Origin: Bacteroides sp.
Lineage (GTDB): Bacteria; Bacteroidota; Bacteroidia; Bacteroidales; Bacteroidaceae
Direction: 5' to 3'
Length of the DNA stretch: 19,514 nt
Assembly (NCBI GenBank): GCA_019412865.1
Contig: DXOJ01000335.1
Span: 1-19,514 of the forward strand
Shown here: positions 1-7,137 of the stretch, one piece after another
How the letters are laid out: each line of letters starts with the position of its first letter
How positions within the stretch are numbered: the stretch's first letter is position 1
Program-made: the position numbers and the translations under genes
Notes under the pieces: generated by a model
What the model was told of the DNA's origin: nothing
Seen by the model: only the letters and a program-made list of their open reading frames with translations
Databases searched by the model: none

Positions 1-91
1 CTATGAAATATATGAAAGTCAGGACAATGAATGGACCGAGACTGTTATTTTTTTGTGTATTCATAATATTAGGGTACAAAAAAGAGTTTTG
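1..91. other. left edge, no gene seen
   Basis: This is the stretch downstream of the mannitol dehydrogenase stop codon. It is AT-rich, and I see no convincing gene, hairpin terminator or repeat in it. Open frames that cross it on the plus strand are antisense to the dehydrogenase and show no family features. Confidence 0.5.
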
Positions 92-1531
92 TTATAATAT
101 ACTTTCCAGTGTTGACATTGTTCCTTTTTCTTTGATTGCATTCACCATTTGCAGATATAATTCAACAAATTCGTCGGCAGCTTTCAGTTCTGTACTTTGG
201 AAAGGTGATAGTGAGAGGAAATCTATTGGGGAATTACTGGCTATAAGGATGTCATCTGTTGCTGTCAGCCATGGCTCTGCAATCTCAAATCTAGTTCCGT
301 TATCATCAGTCTTATATTTCAAGTAATGACGATAAGCAGCAAAAAGATACGCTTGGCGAGTAAGATTTGCGCGGTCACGGATCATCTGGATTAGATTTGG
401 CATGATATATACGGGAAATTTGGATGCACCGTCAAAACATAAACGCGCTACTTGGTCGCTAACGGTATGATTACCGAAACGTTCTATTAAAGTTTGTTTG
501 TACAAATCCAGATCCATGTTTCCCGGTGCAGGAACATACGGAGTAATATCAATATCCATGAAGCCACGTACGAACTTTTTAATTCGTTCATCGGATATGG
601 CGACGTCTACTTTACGATATCCGCTCAGGAAAGCAGGATATGAAAGTAAGGTATGGGAGGCATTCAATAGGCTGAGCTTCATATTTTCATAGGTAGTCAC
701 ATCCTGCGTAAATTCTACGCCGACCTTTTCCCATGCAGGACGACCGGCGATAAATTTATCCTCTACTACCCATTGGATGAAGTCTTCGCAATATACAGGT
801 GCTCCGTCTTGAGTCCCATTTTGGGTGTTCAGCCGGATAATGTCTTCAGGTTGGGTCGAGGGGGTTATACGGTCTACCATACTGTTAGGAAAAGTGATAT
901 TTACTGTTGCCCATTCTGCTAGTTCTGGATCTTGGGCTTGGAAAAAGGAGAGAAATGCTTTGCGTGCGGTGTTACCATTATGTTGTAAGTTGTCACAAGA
1001 TAAAATTGTGATAGGTCCATTCCCGACAGCTTTTCTTTTCCGTAACCCTTCGGCTACAAAGCCAAAGGTCGTTTTCGGGCTTTGTGGGTGTGTTAAGTCA
1101 TATTTGATATTTTCATTATCCAGCATAAATTCATTGGTAGCTTTCGCTATATTATATCCGCCTTCGGTGATAGTTAGTGTAATGATATGGATATTTTTAT
1201 CGGCAATTTTATTAATAATGGCTGCTGGATTTTCGATTCCCCAAATCAACTCGATTAATGAACCTATTTGATAAGTTTGGTCTTTACCATCTCGTCCGCA
1301 AATAGTTAGTGTATATTCCTTTTTTTGCTTTTCTAGTATTCTGTACAGGCGCTCATCTCCAGGCAATAGCATAGCGCCGCAAATACCCCAATCCTGTTGG
1401 GTAGGATCTTCTAATAATGAATTAGTATAAAATTCTTCATGGGCACGATGGAAGTTACCGACACCAATATGTAAGATACCTGGTTTGATATGTTCGCGGT
1501 TGTAATTGTAAGAAAGTACTTGTGTTTTCAT
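92..1531 (-). CDS. Mannitol 2-dehydrogenase family protein (polyol-specific long-chain dehydrogenase)
   Basis: A 479-residue cytoplasmic NAD(P)-dependent oxidoreductase that should interconvert a polyol, or sugar acid, and its ketose. The N-terminal Rossmann domain starts with GILHIGVGNFHRAH (about residues 18-31). Family signatures follow: SCDNLQHNG, FPNSMVDRITP and the catalytic segment KLSLLNASH. K285, N290 and H293 match the Lys/Asn/His catalytic set of the family. The recalled Pseudomonas mannitol 2-dehydrogenase pattern (SLTITEGGY, SPKTVFGF, WEKVGV, DGSSKFP) fits better than fructuronate reductase UxuB, but the substrate is not proven. The ATG at 1531 has a TAnnTTTG box about 40 bp upstream. 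The gene diverges from a LacI regulator across a region with three operator-like palindromes, so it is probably under carbohydrate control. The length is normal for the family. Confidence 0.9.
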   Translation of the reverse strand: MKTQVLSYNYNREHIKPGILHIGVGNFHRAHEEFYTNSLLEDPTQQDWGICGAMLLPGDERLYRILEKQKKEYTLTICGRDGKDQTYQIGSLIELIWGIENPAAIINKIADKNIHIITLTITEGGYNIAKATNEFMLDNENIKYDLTHPQSPKTTFGFVAEGLRKRKAVGNGPITILSCDNLQHNGNTARKAFLSFFQAQDPELAEWATVNITFPNSMVDRITPSTQPEDIIRLNTQNGTQDGAPVYCEDFIQWVVEDKFIAGRPAWEKVGVEFTQDVTTYENMKLSLLNASHTLLSYPAFLSGYRKVDVAISDERIKKFVRGFMDIDITPYVPAPGNMDLDLYKQTLIERFGNHTVSDQVARLCFDGASKFPVYIMPNLIQMIRDRANLTRQAYLFAAYRHYLKYKTDDNGTRFEIAEPWLTATDDILIASNSPIDFLSLSPFQSTELKAADEFVELYLQMVNAIKEKGTMSTLESIL

Positions 1532-1571
1532 GTTTTCTTTATTTTTTAATTCTATATTATTGTTAATGAAG

Positions 1572-1579
1572 CAAAGATA
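1572..1579 (-). promoter_or_regulatory. -7 promoter box for the mannitol dehydrogenase gene
   Basis: On the minus strand this reads TATCTTTG, an exact match to the Bacteroides -7 consensus TAnnTTTG. It lies 40 bp upstream of the ATG at 1531. No well-placed TTTG -33 element is visible, which would fit a regulator-dependent promoter. Confidence 0.55.
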
Positions 1580-1624
1580 AGTTTGGTGAATAATAAAAAG
1601 CTGTTTTTTGAGGACGTTTTACCT

Positions 1625-1667
1625 GCAAACGATTGCGGGAACGTTCCCAAAATCTGCAAACGTTCCC
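1625..1667. promoter_or_regulatory. cluster of three LacI-type operator-like palindromes
   Basis: Three 12-bp sites centred on ACG/CGT cores lie in the divergent region. GCAAACGATTGC (1625-1636) is near-palindromic. GGGAACGTTCCC (1637-1648) is a perfect palindrome. GCAAACGTTCCC (1656-1667) is a hybrid of the other two half-sites. The LacI family classically binds such sites with a central CG. The first two abut, and the second and third are offset by 19 bp. They lie between the two divergent -7 boxes, upstream of both. The adjacent LacI protein is the obvious candidate binder, which is inference. Confidence 0.65.
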
Positions 1668-1696
1668 AATGATTAGGATTTGTCATTGTAAATGCA

Positions 1697-1704
1697 TATT
1701 TTTG
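1697..1704 (+). promoter_or_regulatory. -7 promoter box for the LacI-family gene
   Basis: TATTTTTG matches TAnnTTTG and lies 26 bp upstream of the ATG at 1731. A TTTG at 1679-1682 is only 14 bp upstream, too close for a standard -33 element. Confidence 0.5.
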
Positions 1705-1730
1705 CCCTAAGTTAAAATACAAAAGTAGCT

Positions 1731-2747
1731 ATGAAGCACATTACCATTAAAGATATAGCCCGACATTTGTCTTTGTCTGTTTCAACAGTATCTCGTGCGT
1801 TGATAAATGATAAGAACATCCGTCAAGAGACTAAGGAAAGGGTGCTGGAAACAGCAAAAATGTTAGGGTATAAGCCTAATCCGGTAGCTACCAATTTGAA
1901 ATATGGACATACGAATACTGTTGGGGTTATCGTTCCGGAAATGCTCACTCCGTTTGCTTCACAAGTGATAAGCGGTATACAAAGTGTACTTTATGCTAAT
2001 GGGATAAAGGTTATTATTGCAGAATCAGATGAAGATCCAAATAAGGAAAGAGAGAATCTGCAAACAATGGAAAGGTTTATGGTAGATGGAATTATTATCT
2101 GTCTTTGTAGTTATAAGGAGAATTTGGATCAGTATATACGTCTGCAGCAGGCGGAAATGCCCATGGTTTTTTATGATCGTATACCGTATGGAATGAATGT
2201 TTCCCAGGTTATTGTAGACGATTATATAAAGGCTTTTTTTTTGGTTGAGCATTTGATCCGGGAAGGTTATAGGCATATTGTTCATTTACAGGGACCTGAT
2301 GATGTGTATAATTCAGTAGAGAGGGCGAGAGGATATAAAGACGCATTGGCTAAATTTAACATTCCGTTTAATAAAGATAGGATGTTAAAGGCGGGGTTGA
2401 CTTTCAAGGATGGAGCAAATGCGGCAGATATGTTAATAGAAAAGGGAATTTCCTTTGATGCAATTTTTGCTTTCACAGACACATTGGCTATTGGTGCAAT
2501 GAATAGACTGCGGGATTTAGGTAAGAAGATTCCGGAGGAGATTGCTATTGCTAGTTTTTCTGGTACGGTGTTATCTACAATTGTTTATCCACAATTAACT
2601 ACGGTTGAGCCTCCTTTACAACAAATGGGTAAGGTGGTGGCTGAATTGATTATTGAGAAGATTAAGGAGCCGTTGTCTCCAAATCGTTCGATAGTGTTGG
2701 ATGCTGAGATTAAGTTGCGTGCTTCTTCTAAAAAGGAAAAAAAATAA
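1731..2747 (+). CDS. LacI/GalR-family transcriptional regulator
   Basis: A 338-residue DNA-binding regulator. The N-terminal helix-turn-helix covers residues 4-24 (TIKDIARHLSLSVSTVSRAL), with the recognition helix containing VSTVSRAL. The hinge-helix region has the family NPVATNLK pattern around residues 50-58. The rest is a periplasmic-binding-protein-like effector domain beginning TVGVIVPE, with the family's DDY and FTDTLAIGAM segments. Such proteins bind a sugar or sugar phosphate and release or bind operators. It is divergent from the mannitol dehydrogenase gene, and the operator-like palindromes between them suggest control of that gene and of itself. The C-terminus ends in a lysine-rich tail (SSKKEKK). 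The effector cannot be deduced from the sequence. Confidence 0.93.
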   Translation: MKHITIKDIARHLSLSVSTVSRALINDKNIRQETKERVLETAKMLGYKPNPVATNLKYGHTNTVGVIVPEMLTPFASQVISGIQSVLYANGIKVIIAESDEDPNKERENLQTMERFMVDGIIICLCSYKENLDQYIRLQQAEMPMVFYDRIPYGMNVSQVIVDDYIKAFFLVEHLIREGYRHIVHLQGPDDVYNSVERARGYKDALAKFNIPFNKDRMLKAGLTFKDGANAADMLIEKGISFDAIFAFTDTLAIGAMNRLRDLGKKIPEEIAIASFSGTVLSTIVYPQLTTVEPPLQQMGKVVAELIIEKIKEPLSPNRSIVLDAEIKLRASSKKEKK

Positions 2748-2839
2748 AAAGGAGAGTAACCGACGAGTAGCTTTTGTATAAAGTGATTTGATAATACTAT
2801 AAAACAATAAATAGGTATAATCAATTGGATTTAATTTTC

Positions 2840-2847
2840 TATATTTG
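2840..2847 (+). promoter_or_regulatory. -7 promoter box for trxA
   Basis: TATATTTG matches TAnnTTTG, 51 bp upstream of the thioredoxin ATG. A canonical -33 TTTG at normal spacing is not evident. Confidence 0.5.
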
Positions 2848-2898
2848 TAGCGAGAATAAGCTAACGAGATAATATTTAATCATTAATACTTAAAGAAA

Positions 2899-3213
2899 AT
2901 GGCTTTAGAAATTACAGACAGCAACTATAAGGAGATCCTTGCAGAAGGAAAACCGGTTGTGGTAGATTTTTGGGCTCCTTGGTGTGGCCCTTGCAAGATG
3001 GTAGCTCCTATTATTGAAGAATTGGCTGCGGAGTTTGAAGGACAAGTCATCATCGGTAAATGCGATGTAGATGAAAATGGTGATATGGCTGCCGAATATG
3101 GTATCCGTAATATTCCTACTGTATTGTTTTTCAAGAACGGTGAAATAGTAGACAAACAGGTAGGTGCAGTTGCTAAACCTGTATTTGCGGAAAAAGTAAA
3201 GAAGCTTTTATAG
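2899..3213 (+). CDS. trxA: Thioredoxin
   Basis: A 104-residue cytoplasmic thioredoxin, which reduces disulfides in partner proteins through a dithiol exchange. The active site WCGPC is at residues 28-32 inside the typical VVVDFWAPWCGPC strand-helix element. The cis-proline motif appears as RNIPTV near residue 74, followed by LFFKNG. The length is that of a single-domain thioredoxin with no signal peptide. An ATG start is preceded by an A-rich weak ribosome-binding region (TTAAAGAAA), as is common in Bacteroidota. It is followed after 32 bp by a small acidic protein gene on the same strand, which probably shares its transcript and the terminator at 3618-3649. Confidence 0.97.
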   Translation: MALEITDSNYKEILAEGKPVVVDFWAPWCGPCKMVAPIIEELAAEFEGQVIIGKCDVDENGDMAAEYGIRNIPTVLFFKNGEIVDKQVGAVAKPVFAEKVKKLL

Positions 3214-3245
3214 TCGATAATACTTATCACTTAATACTAAAAAAA

Positions 3246-3581
3246 ATGGGACTGGAAGACGATTTTTTATTAGCAGATGCCGATGACGAAAAGACCATCG
3301 AGTTTATCAAAAACTATCTGCCTCAAGAACTGAAGGAAAAGTTCTCGGACGACGAATTGTATTATTTTCTCGATTTAATCGACGAGTACTACTCTGAAAG
3401 TGGCATTCTCGACGCTCAACCCGATGAAGATGGCTATGTCAACATCGATTTGGAAGAGGTTGTGGCTTACATTGTAAAAGAAGCCAAAAAGGATGAAATA
3501 GGGGAATACGATCCTGAAGAAGTCCTCTTTGTGGTTCAGGGAGAAATGGAATACGGCAACTCTCTGGGACAGGTGGACTAA
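3246..3581 (+). CDS. Small acidic conserved hypothetical protein
   Basis: A 111-residue, strongly acidic, soluble protein with no signal peptide or membrane segment. It is rich in Asp and Glu throughout (for example GLEDDFLLADADDE at the start and DEIGEYDPEEVL near the end). It has several aromatic-acidic stretches (DDELYYFLDLIDEYYSESG), suggesting a compact helical fold. I do not recognise a family. It follows thioredoxin by 32 bp and is immediately followed by a good terminator, so the two genes are probably one transcription unit. No Cys is visible, so it is not itself a dithiol protein. A link to thioredoxin is inferred from context only. Confidence 0.8.
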   Translation: MGLEDDFLLADADDEKTIEFIKNYLPQELKEKFSDDELYYFLDLIDEYYSESGILDAQPDEDGYVNIDLEEVVAYIVKEAKKDEIGEYDPEEVLFVVQGEMEYGNSLGQVD

Positions 3582-3617
3582 ACGACGTCCGGTCTCATTG
3601 CAGATAAAATTAAGATA

Positions 3618-3649
3618 AGGGGTGTGCTCTGTGAGTATACCCCTTTTTT
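3618..3649 (+). terminator. rho-independent terminator after the trxA operon
   Basis: The stem AGGGGTGT pairs with ATACCCCT (one G-U wobble) around an 11-nt loop and runs directly into a six-T tract. It lies 37 bp after the stop of the acidic protein gene. Confidence 0.85.
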
Positions 3650-3683
3650 GTGCGGTGCTTTTTCTCAAACATTCTTATGCCTA

Positions 3684-3760
3684 TGAGAAAAAGTTCTCAC
3701 TACAATGAGAAAAAATACTCATTGCGATGAGAATTAATTCTCACTACGGTGAGAATAATC
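3684..3760. repeat. tandem 22-bp palindromic repeat array between convergent genes
   Basis: Three full units and one partial unit begin at 3684, 3706, 3728 and 3750, exactly 22 bp apart. Each unit is a 16-bp inverted repeat of the form TGAGAA-N4-TTCTCA, followed by a 6-bp spacer (CTACAA, TTGCGA, CTACGG). The third unit, TGAGAATTAATTCTCA, is a perfect palindrome. The second has a small arm change (TACTCA). The last is cut short after TGAGAA. The array lies between the trxA operon terminator and the stop of the convergent RDD gene and does not overlap coding sequence. Confidence 0.9.
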
Positions 3761-3794
3761 CCTTGCCTGAATAGCCTGAAACAGCGTATTCTGG

Positions 3795-4520
3795 TTATAT
3801 TTCTTCCAACGCATAATACTGATAATCGCGAAGTACAGTCTGAAGAAATTTTTCCTGATTACCGTCACGAGGAGTAACGGAAAGCAATTCCTGTACTTTC
3901 TTAGCAAGTGCCGTGACACGTCTTGCCCGGTCTTTCTCGCTGGATTCCAGTGTTCGGGTAATTACATTCACTTGTTCGAGTGATAAATCAGCCGATTGTG
4001 GATATACCGGATGATAATTCTGGGTAAGATAATCGAATTCATCCAAGCTAACATGAATCTTACGGTAGTTTTTCTCTTTAATCACCATCGTACCGGCAGC
4101 AAGATCTCCTAGCCGTTGATTATTTTTATTCAATAAAATGACCAGAAGTCCCAGGCCACTTGTGATAGGACCATCAATTGGGAAAAGAATCCATCGTAAC
4201 AGATAAGATCCTATGCTGGGAGTGGAACCGTCCACTTTTACAACACGGATATTGATGAGTTTCTTTCCCAAACTCTGTCCGTGATTGAACATCTCGCAAA
4301 GAAAAGAATAACCGAGAATAGGCAAATAAACGATGCACAGAAAAAAGAATAAACTGAATCCTGACGGTAAACTTAATTTAGACAAGAGTGTAATAGTAGA
4401 CAAGATGTAAAGCCCGATCAGAAAATAATCGATGATTAAAGCCATTAGTCGTTCGCCGATACTGGCTGGCGTTTGGCTGATACGAACGAATTGTCCGGTT
4501 ATTATCGTAGATTCTGCCAT
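3795..4520 (-). CDS. RDD family membrane protein
   Basis: A 241-residue inner-membrane protein. The RDD domain occupies roughly residues 10-155. It opens with the conserved Arg and Asp in the first helix (ERLMALIIDYFLIG), continues with a second helix around residues 54-75 and the GQSLGKKLINIRVV segment, and closes with QRLGDLAAGTMVI. RDD proteins are small membrane proteins, some implicated in ion or solute transport. A soluble, charged C-terminal tail of about 85 residues follows, which looks helical. The gene is divergent from the SpoIIM-MoxR operon, with only 101 bp between the starts and back-to-back -7 boxes. RDD genes are frequent neighbours of SpoIIM and MoxR genes in other bacteria, which supports a shared role. 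Confidence 0.88.
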   Translation of the reverse strand: MAESTIITGQFVRISQTPASIGERLMALIIDYFLIGLYILSTITLLSKLSLPSGFSLFFFLCIVYLPILGYSFLCEMFNHGQSLGKKLINIRVVKVDGSTPSIGSYLLRWILFPIDGPITSGLGLLVILLNKNNQRLGDLAAGTMVIKEKNYRKIHVSLDEFDYLTQNYHPVYPQSADLSLEQVNVITRTLESSEKDRARRVTALAKKVQELLSVTPRDGNQEKFLQTVLRDYQYYALEEI

Positions 4521-4550
4521 TTCAGGTTAAACATTTTTAGGATTCCGTTG

Positions 4551-4558
4551 CAAATATA
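4551..4558 (-). promoter_or_regulatory. -7 promoter box for the RDD gene
   Basis: On the minus strand this reads TATATTTG, matching TAnnTTTG. It is 31 bp upstream of the RDD ATG and only 12 bp from the opposing box at 4571-4578, so the two promoters must overlap. Confidence 0.5.
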
Positions 4559-4570
4559 TCATAATTCTCT

Positions 4571-4578
4571 TACTTTTG
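4571..4578 (+). promoter_or_regulatory. -7 promoter box for the SpoIIM-MoxR operon
   Basis: TACTTTTG matches TAnnTTTG. A TTG at 4548-4550 lies 20 bp upstream as a plausible -33 element. The predicted start leaves a leader of about 35-40 nt before the ATG at 4622. Confidence 0.6.
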
Positions 4579-4621
4579 CTTCCGGTTTCGGACAAAACTT
4601 ATCCGAAATCTATTGAAAAGC

Positions 4622-5584
4622 ATGAAAGAAGTAACGTTTATTCGTCGGAACATTGAAAAATGGAAGGAGACAGAGAAGGTTGTGGAGCAGGCGGCAAGTC
4701 TGTCTCCCGATCAACTGGCCGATGCATATACGGACTTGACAGCTGATCTGGCATTTGCTCAAACACATTTCCCGACTTCCCGTATTACTATTTATTTGAA
4801 TAATCTGGCTTCGGCGTTACATAACGAGATTTACCGGAATAAACGAGAGAAGTGGACACGCATTATAACCTTTTGGACACAGGAAGTGCCACGAACCATG
4901 CACGGTGCACGCCGCGAATTACTGACTTCCTTTCTGATTTTTGTAGTCAGTGCATTAATCGGTGTATTATCAGCAGCGAATGATCCGGATTTTGTCCGGC
5001 TGATATTAGGAAACGGTTATGTAGATATGACACTCGACAATATAGCCAATGGTGAGCCGATGGCCGTGTATAACGGCTCTTCTGAAGTGCCGATGTTTCT
5101 AGGCATTACGCTTAATAACGTGATGGTATCTTTCAACTGTTTTGCCATGGGATTGCTGACCAGTTTCGGTACAGGATATATGCTTCTTTCCAATGGCATC
5201 ATGGTGGGAGCTTTTCAAACATTCTTTTATCAGCACGATTTGTTATGGGAGTCCAGTCTTGCTATCTGGCTACACGGGACGCTTGAGATTTGGGCGATCA
5301 TCGTGGCCGGCGCCGCCGGATTAGCTTTAGGCAACGGTTGGTTGTTTCCCGGCACGTATTCACGATTGGAATCTTTCAGAAGAGGAGCGAAGCGAGGCTT
5401 GAAAATAGTGATCGGCACTGTTCCGGTATTTATTATGGCAGGCTTTATAGAAGGTTTTATTACCCGTCACACAGAACTTCCCGATATGTTGAGGCTCGGT
5501 GTGATACTCACTTCTCTGGCATTTATTATATTCTACTATATTTATTTACCAAATAGAAAAAAACATGGAATCACAGAAACCTAA
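4622..5584 (+). CDS. SpoIIM-like (stage II sporulation protein M family) membrane protein
   Basis: A polytopic membrane protein of 320 residues, counted from the ATG at 4622. A TTG nine bases upstream extends the frame but is less likely. A soluble N-terminal helical part of about 95 residues precedes several membrane segments. These start near residue 97 (LLTSFLIFVVSALIGVL) and include the family-type segment IWLHGTLEIWAIIVAGAAGLALG. Despite the family name, this organism type does not sporulate. The family is widespread next to MoxR and DUF58 genes, where it is thought to be part of a membrane complex of unknown function. It is the first gene of a six-gene operon, and its end overlaps the next gene by 20 bp, indicating translational coupling. 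Confidence 0.88.
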   Translation: MKEVTFIRRNIEKWKETEKVVEQAASLSPDQLADAYTDLTADLAFAQTHFPTSRITIYLNNLASALHNEIYRNKREKWTRIITFWTQEVPRTMHGARRELLTSFLIFVVSALIGVLSAANDPDFVRLILGNGYVDMTLDNIANGEPMAVYNGSSEVPMFLGITLNNVMVSFNCFAMGLLTSFGTGYMLLSNGIMVGAFQTFFYQHDLLWESSLAIWLHGTLEIWAIIVAGAAGLALGNGWLFPGTYSRLESFRRGAKRGLKIVIGTVPVFIMAGFIEGFITRHTELPDMLRLGVILTSLAFIIFYYIYLPNRKKHGITET

Positions 5585-6503
5585 GATTGCGATGTATGTG
5601 AAACGTCCTTTCGGTGAGAAGTTGAACGCTTCTTTTGATTTTATAAAAGAGAATTGGAAACAATTGTTTAAGTATTCAACTTATCTGATACTCCCTATAT
5701 GCATCATTCAGGCTGCTAACTTTAGTGGTTTAATGGGAAGTATGACAGATCTTAGTGCCATGCAGACTTCAGGAGGAATAGGTGAGAATCCGTTGGCTGC
5801 CCTGGGACCCTCATTTGCATTGAATTATGCAGGAGTGATCTTCTTCTCATGCTTGGGAGGTTTGCTGCTGACTTCCCTGATTTATGCGATGGTACGATTG
5901 TACAATGAACGGGAAGAACGCCTGAATGGAATTGTATTTAGCGATATAAAATCGTTGCTGCTCCGTAATGTCAAGAGGCTGTTCCTGATGGGAATTGCTT
6001 GTGGTTTCTTGTTCTTCTTTGCGGTGATCCTTGTTGTTCTATTGGCTGTGTTAACACCTTTCACGCTCATTCTGACCATCCCGCTTTTATTCGCATTTAT
6101 GGTACCTTTGGCATTAATGGCTCCCATCTACTTGTTTGAAGACATTTCGTTGGGCGAGGCATTTGCGAAAACATTCCGGCTAGGATTTGCTACGTGGGGC
6201 GGAGTCTTTCTGATATTACTGGTGATGGGGCTTATTGCCAGCGTATTGCAAGGAATCGTTTCTATACCTTGGTATGTGATCTATATTGTCAAAATGATCT
6301 TTACGATGAGTGACGGGGGGGCAACTTCTTCATCAGTCGGACTGAACTTCGCACAATATTTGTTCTCTATCCTGATGTTGTATGGTTCTTACTTGTCGGC
6401 TATATTCAGTATCGTCGGCTTGGTTTATCAGTACGGTCATGCATCGGAAGTGGTAGATAGCATAACGGTAGAAAGTGATATTGATAATTTTGACAAACTC
6501 TAA
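5565..6503 (+). CDS. Multi-pass membrane protein of the MoxR operon
   Basis: A 312-residue integral membrane protein that I cannot assign firmly to a family. After a short soluble N-terminus with KRPFGEKLNASFDFIKENWKQ (about residues 13-33), there are about six hydrophobic segments. They fall around residues 37-50, 90-110, 140-165, 168-190, 215-240 and 265-290. A loop of the form YLFEDISLGEAFAKTFRLG lies between the fourth and fifth. This layout resembles the generic membrane domains described for DUF975 and glycerophosphodiesterase-associated families, but no enzymatic motif is present. It overlaps the SpoIIM-like gene by 20 bp and precedes the DUF4129 gene by 16 bp, so it very likely belongs to the same complex. 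Confidence 0.8.
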   Translation: MESQKPKIAMYVKRPFGEKLNASFDFIKENWKQLFKYSTYLILPICIIQAANFSGLMGSMTDLSAMQTSGGIGENPLAALGPSFALNYAGVIFFSCLGGLLLTSLIYAMVRLYNEREERLNGIVFSDIKSLLLRNVKRLFLMGIACGFLFFFAVILVVLLAVLTPFTLILTIPLLFAFMVPLALMAPIYLFEDISLGEAFAKTFRLGFATWGGVFLILLVMGLIASVLQGIVSIPWYVIYIVKMIFTMSDGGATSSSVGLNFAQYLFSILMLYGSYLSAIFSIVGLVYQYGHASEVVDSITVESDIDNFDKL

Positions 6504-6519
6504 AACAGACCTCAACTAA

Positions 6520-7137
6520 ATGAATCTCACTTCCCCGGCTGATACATTAGTCTGTGATGCGGTGCAGATTGCCCTTTGGCAGTCTGATCCGGCATACAAC
6601 TATAACCGTGAATTGATTACTCCGGAGATGAATGTCTTTGAGTGGATCAGCAGGCAGTTTGGGGAATTGATGCGTAAAATATTTGGCAGTCGTTTTGCTG
6701 AAGAGTATTCAGGGCTTATACTGATATGTATTGCGATTCTTATTTTGCTGTTGATTGTTTGGTTCCTCTATCGGAAACGTCCCGAATTGTTTATGGTCTC
6801 TCGTAAGAATGCATTGCCTTATACGATTGAAGAGGATACAATTTACGGTGTGGATTTTCCGGGAGGTATTGCAGAGGCACTTTCCCGTCAGGATTACCGG
6901 GAAGCGGTACGTTTGCTTTATTTGCAAACTTTGAAACAACTTAGTGACGCAGAACGTATTGACTGGCAACTTTATAAAACACCTACCCAATATATTAATG
7001 AAGTACGGATGCCGGCATTCCGGCAACTGACCAATCATTTCTTGCGGGTGCGTTATGGTAACTTTGAGGCGACGGAAGAACTCTTCCTGACCATGCAGTC
7101 TCTACAGGGAGAAATAAAGAAAGGAGGCGTCTCATGA
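6520..7137 (+). CDS. DUF4129 domain-containing membrane protein
   Basis: A 205-residue protein with one strong transmembrane helix around residues 66-86 (LILICIAILILLLIVWFLYRK). A cytoplasmic C-terminal domain of about 100 residues matches the DUF4129 pattern: alternating helices containing EALSRQDYREAVRLLYLQTLKQL, then a WQLYKTPTQYINEV segment, then FLRVRYGNFEAT. DUF4129 proteins typically sit in MoxR, DUF58 and transglutaminase-like clusters, but their biochemical role is unknown. The stop overlaps the start of the next gene by 4 bp (ATGA). That start is preceded within this gene by a strong AGGAGG at 7122-7127, which is unusual for this phylum and suggests efficient translation of the DUF4350 gene. 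Confidence 0.85.
   Translation: MNLTSPADTLVCDAVQIALWQSDPAYNYNRELITPEMNVFEWISRQFGELMRKIFGSRFAEEYSGLILICIAILILLLIVWFLYRKRPELFMVSRKNALPYTIEEDTIYGVDFPGGIAEALSRQDYREAVRLLYLQTLKQLSDAERIDWQLYKTPTQYINEVRMPAFRQLTNHFLRVRYGNFEATEELFLTMQSLQGEIKKGGVS

Noticed and set aside
825..1271. 148-residue plus-strand ORF antisense to the mannitol dehydrogenase
   Set aside because: It lies wholly inside a well-supported gene and has no recognisable family motif.
92..1531. Fructuronate reductase UxuB as the identity of the dehydrogenase
   Set aside because: The recalled mannitol 2-dehydrogenase motifs fit better (SLTITEGGY-like, SPKTTFGF, WEKVGVEFT). Still, the substrate is not certain and no symbol is given.
3684..3760. 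Possible CRISPR array
   Set aside because: The spacers are only 6 bp and similar to each other, the units are palindromic and short, and no cas genes occur in the window.
4613..4621. TTG start for the SpoIIM-like gene
   Set aside because: An ATG nine bases downstream gives the same protein minus three residues and is the more usual start.
5290..5556. 88-residue plus-strand ORF inside the SpoIIM-like gene
   Set aside because: It is out of frame within a real membrane protein gene and very rich in Arg and Tyr, typical of a shadow frame.
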